Shown: positions 12,748 to 15,070 of the stretch, piece by piece
How the letters are laid out: each line of letters begins with the position of its first letter
Position numbering within the stretch: the stretch's first letter is position 1
Assembly (NCBI GenBank): GCA_046590855.1
Contig: JBKJTJ010000389.1
Span: forward strand, 1-15,070
Source: JACMOY01 sp046590855
Lineage (GTDB): Bacteria > Actinomycetota > Actinomycetes > Actinomycetales > Angustibacteraceae
Reading direction: 5' to 3'
Length of the DNA: 15,070 nt
The notes under the pieces: generated by a model
Databases searched by the model: none
Seen by the model: only the letters and a program-made list of their open reading frames with translations
What the model was told of the DNA's origin: nothing
Made by a program: the position numbers and the translations under genes

Positions 12748-14430
12748 TCAGCGCTGGCGCGCGACCCGGCCCTCGTCCCACACCGGCTCGGGCGCCTCGT
12801 AGACCCGGCCGTCCTGCCCGAACACCAGGTAGCGGTCGAACCCGCGGGCGAACCACCGGTCGTGCGTGACCGCCAGCACGGTCCCCTCGAACGCCGCCAG
12901 CCCCTCCTCCAGCGCCTGCGCCGACTGCAGGTCGAGGTTGTCGGTGGGCTCGTCGAGCAGCAGCATCGTCGCGCCGGACAGCTCGAGCAGCAGGATCTGG
13001 AAGCGGGCCTGCTGGCCGCCCGAGAGCGACTCGAAGGTCTGCTCGCTCGAGCGCGCCAGCTCGTACCGGTCCAGCGCCCGGGCCGCCTGCTCGCGGGGCA
13101 TCCCGTCGCGGTGCTCGTCCCCGCGGTGCAGCACCTCGAGCAGGGTGCGGCCCAGCAGCAGCGGCTGCTCGTGGGTCTGGGCGAACCAGCCCGGACGCAC
13201 CCGCGCACCCAGCCGGGCCACCCCGGTGTGCTCGACCGGGGCGATCGCGACGTCCCCGACCGGCCGGTGCTCGACGTCCGGGTCGGACCCGCCGGCGGCC
13301 AGCAGCCGCAGGAAGTGCGACTTGCCCGAGCCGTTGGAGCCCAGCACCGCCACCCGCTCGCCGAACCAGACCTCGAGATCGAACGGCTTCATCAGTCCGG
13401 TGAGCTCGACCTGCTCGCACACCAGCGCACGCTTGCCGGTGCGACCGCCGCGCAGCCGCATCGTGACGTTCTGCAGCTGGGGCAGCGCCTCGGGCGGCCC
13501 GGCGTCCACGAAGCGCTGCAGGCGCTTCTCGGCCGCGTGGTACTGGCTGGACATGTCGCTGTTGTAGGCCGACTTGGTCTTGTAGTACTGCACCAGCGCC
13601 TTGAGCTTGGCGTGCTCCTCGTACCACCGGCGGCCGAGCTCGTCGAGGCGGGCCAGCCGGTCCTGGCGGGCCTGGTGGTAGGTCGCGAACCCACCCGGGT
13701 GCACCCACACGCTGCTGCCGGCCGCGCCCGGCTCCAGGGTCGCGATCCGGGTCGCCGCGCGCGCGAGCAGCTCGCGGTCGTGACTGACGAACAGCACCGT
13801 CTTCGGCGTCTCGCGCAGCCGGTCCTCGAGCCAGCGCTTGCCCGGCACGTCGAGGTAGTTGTCGGGCTCGTCCAGCAGCAGCACCTCCTCGGGGCCGCGC
13901 AGCAGCGCCTCGAGCACCAGCCGCTTCTGCTCGCCCCCCGACAGGCTGCGGACGTCGCGCCACTGGGCCCGCTCGTACGGCGCGCCGATCGCCGCCACCG
14001 TGCAGACGTCCCACAGGGTCTCGGCCTCGTACCCGCCGGCGTCGGCCCAGTCGGCGATGGCCTGGGCGTAGCGCATCTGGGTGCGCTCGTCCTCGCGCTC
14101 CATCATCGCCAGCTCGGCGTCGTCCAGCGCCCGCGCCGCGGCCCGCACCCGGGACGGGGCGACCGTCAGCAGCAGGTCGCGCACGGACGAGTCGTCGCGC
14201 ACCTGGCCGACGAACTGGCGCATCACCCCGAGCCCGCCGCTGCGGGTCACCGCCCCCGAGTGCGCGTTCAGGTCGCCGGCGATGATCCGCAGCAGCGTCG
14301 TCTTCCCCGTGCCGTTCGGCCCGATCAGCGCGACGTTGACGCCGTCCCCGACCCGCAGGCTGACCTCGTCGAGCAGCGGGCGGCCGTCGGGCAGGTGGTA
14401 GCTGACGGCGTTGACGTCGACGTGTCCCAC
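12748..14430 (-). CDS. ABC-F family ATP-binding cassette protein (soluble, two nucleotide-binding domains)
   Basis: This 560-residue protein has two ATP-binding cassettes and no membrane segments, the ABC-F layout. Relatives act on the ribosome as translation factors or antibiotic-protection proteins. Cassette one has GPNGTGKT (37-44), LSGGEQ (163-168), LLLDEPDNYLDV (184-195) and His217. The linker (about 250-320) is charged. Cassette two has GSNGSGKS (364-371), LSGGQQ (469-474), LLLDEPTDNLD (490-500) and His523. Both catalytic glutamates are present, so both sites may hydrolyse ATP. The first Walker B extension reads DEPDNYLD instead of the usual DEPTNHLD. I start at GTG 14430, where VGHVDVNAVSYHLPDGR leads into the first strand. 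GTG at 14466 is an alternative adding 12 residues. Neither has a good ribosome site; CAGACT ends 6 nt before 14430. Its place between truA and rplM suggests a ribosome-linked role, but an EttA-type or resistance role cannot be decided. Confidence 0.88.
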   Translation of the reverse strand: MGHVDVNAVSYHLPDGRPLLDEVSLRVGDGVNVALIGPNGTGKTTLLRIIAGDLNAHSGAVTRSGGLGVMRQFVGQVRDDSSVRDLLLTVAPSRVRAAARALDDAELAMMEREDERTQMRYAQAIADWADAGGYEAETLWDVCTVAAIGAPYERAQWRDVRSLSGGEQKRLVLEALLRGPEEVLLLDEPDNYLDVPGKRWLEDRLRETPKTVLFVSHDRELLARAATRIATLEPGAAGSSVWVHPGGFATYHQARQDRLARLDELGRRWYEEHAKLKALVQYYKTKSAYNSDMSSQYHAAEKRLQRFVDAGPPEALPQLQNVTMRLRGGRTGKRALVCEQVELTGLMKPFDLEVWFGERVAVLGSNGSGKSHFLRLLAAGGSDPDVEHRPVGDVAIAPVEHTGVARLGARVRPGWFAQTHEQPLLLGRTLLEVLHRGDEHRDGMPREQAARALDRYELARSSEQTFESLSGGQQARFQILLLELSGATMLLLDEPTDNLDLQSAQALEEGLAAFEGTVLAVTHDRWFARGFDRYLVFGQDGRVYEAPEPVWDEGRVARQR

Positions 14431-14480
14431 CCGCCCAGTCTGCCCGGACGCCCAGTCCCACGTCACCGCCTTTCCCCGTC

Positions 14481-14593
14481 ACCCGCTTCCTCCCCCCGCC
14501 CCGCTTTCCGCCGCTCGACCGGCGTCCGCGGCGGACAAAGCGGGCAGCGGCACCGGTTAGGGGGAGGAAACCGGGCGGGGGGAGGAAGGGGGT
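14481..14593. repeat. nested inverted repeat between truA and the ABC-F gene
   Basis: Outer arms CTTCCTCCCCCCGCCC (14486-14501) and its exact complement (14573-14588) are 16 bp. They extend by 4 more pairs after one mismatch (14481-14484 with 14590-14593). Inside them CCCGCTTT (14500-14507) pairs with AAAGCGGG (14537-14544), and CCGCCG (14508-14513) with CGGCGG (14529-14534), leaving a 2-nt bulge. A smaller CCGGTT/AACCGG stem (14553-14558, 14569-14574) competes with the outer pairing. A second copy of the purine arm (GGGGGAGGAA at 14560-14569) can also pair with the left arm. The element starts right at the truA stop, so it may be the truA terminator and also a leader structure for the ABC-F gene. 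Its arms are strongly polypurine/polypyrimidine. Confidence 0.7.
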
Positions 14594-15070
14594 CAGGGCA
14601 GGTGGCGGACGGCGCGCGCGGCGCGGGCGCGGACGGCGAGCTGGTCGTCCGGCGGGTAGTCGACCTGCTCGAGGGTCAGCCCGCGGGGGGCCACGACGCC
14701 CACGCGTGCGTCGCGGGCCCGCCCGGCCAGCACCTGCGCGGGCCAGTCGAGGTCGCGCCGACCCAGCCCCACCGGCAGCAGCGCACCGACCAGGGCGCGC
14801 ACCATCGAGTGGCAGAAGGCGTCGGCCACCACGGTGGCCACGACCAGGCCGTCGTCGGGCTCGCCGAGCACGGGGCGCTGCCACGAGTACTCCAGCAGCG
14901 TGCGCACCGTCGTGGCTCCCTGGCGGCGGCGGCAGAACGCGGCGAAGTCGTTGAGGCCGACCAGGTGCGCCGACGCGGTCGCCATGGCCTCGAGGTCCAG
15001 CGGACGCCGCAGGTCGAGCACCTCGTGCCGGCGCAGCGGGTCGGGGCCGGACTCGGCCTCGCTGACCCGG
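14593..15070 (-). CDS. truA: tRNA pseudouridine(38-40) synthase TruA (partial, C-terminal part)
   Basis: TruA makes pseudouridine at positions 38-40 of the tRNA anticodon arm. The visible 158 residues are the C-terminal portion, and the gene continues beyond the right edge. The catalytic Asp motif, in the N-terminal half, is not in view. Visible family features are DPLRRHEVLDLRRPLDLEAM, the GLNDFAAFCRRR segment (normally G-T/N-H/D-DF-F), and the core DAFCHSMVRALVGALLPVG, which contributes to the active site. The end is PDDQLAVRARAARAVRHLP. In actinobacteria truA normally follows rplQ and precedes rplM, which matches this layout. A GTG at 15019-15021 is in frame but internal: family sequence continues upstream of it. 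Confidence 0.93.
   Translation of the reverse strand, partial: RVSEAESGPDPLRRHEVLDLRRPLDLEAMATASAHLVGLNDFAAFCRRRQGATTVRTLLEYSWQRPVLGEPDDGLVVATVVADAFCHSMVRALVGALLPVGLGRRDLDWPAQVLAGRARDARVGVVAPRGLTLEQVDYPPDDQLAVRARAARAVRHLP

Noticed and set aside
12401..14884. 827-residue minus-strand frame covering rplM, ABC-F and truA
   Set aside because: It is out of frame with all three real genes and reads as Arg/Ala/Gly-rich nonsense.
1..15070. CRISPR array, insertion sequence, tRNA or rRNA genes
   Set aside because: No regularly spaced repeats, no transposase-like reading frame, no terminal repeats with target duplication and no RNA-gene core motifs were seen on either strand.

Overview
This is a chromosomal housekeeping segment from a high-G+C actinomycete, roughly three quarters G+C by eye. 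Starts are often GTG, coding strands show the strong third-position G/C bias that throws long antisense open frames, and adjacent genes are joined by 4-base GTGA overlaps. Ribosomal protein S9 has the acidic N-terminal extension seen in actinobacteria. The gene order, read on the minus strand (truA, rplM-rpsI, glmM, glmS-acpS-nnr-alr-hydrolase-tsaE, with coaA divergent from glmS), is the classic actinobacterial neighbourhood. I cannot name the genus from sequence alone.

Right part, minus strand: truA (its N-terminus lies beyond the right edge), a long nested inverted repeat, a two-cassette ABC-F ATPase, a well-formed promoter with a structured leader of about 138 nt, then rplM-rpsI and a strong hairpin terminator, then glmM. 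truA, rplM and rpsI serve ribosome and tRNA function. glmM makes glucosamine-1-phosphate for UDP-GlcNAc.

Middle: between glmM and coaA sits a small accessory block. It holds a DUF389 membrane protein on the plus strand, divergent from two tandem, paralogous double-domain GNAT acetyltransferases on the minus strand. DUF389 converges on glmM and the GNAT pair converges on coaA with only 4 bases between stop codons.

Left part: coaA (plus) and glmS (minus) diverge from a 24-base gap in which their probable -10 elements overlap. From glmS a tightly packed minus-strand operon runs off the left edge: glmS, acpS, nnr, alr, an alpha/beta hydrolase and tsaE. It combines amino-sugar and D-alanine supply for peptidoglycan, CoA-dependent activation of acyl carrier protein, NAD(P)H damage repair and t6A tRNA modification. 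GlmS supplies glucosamine-6-phosphate to GlmM. CoaA makes CoA, the donor that AcpS uses.

I see no mobile element, CRISPR array, tRNA or rRNA. No new multi-gene system is evident. The least explained parts are the GNAT pair with DUF389, the nested inverted repeat upstream of the ABC-F gene, and the overlapping glmS/coaA promoters.
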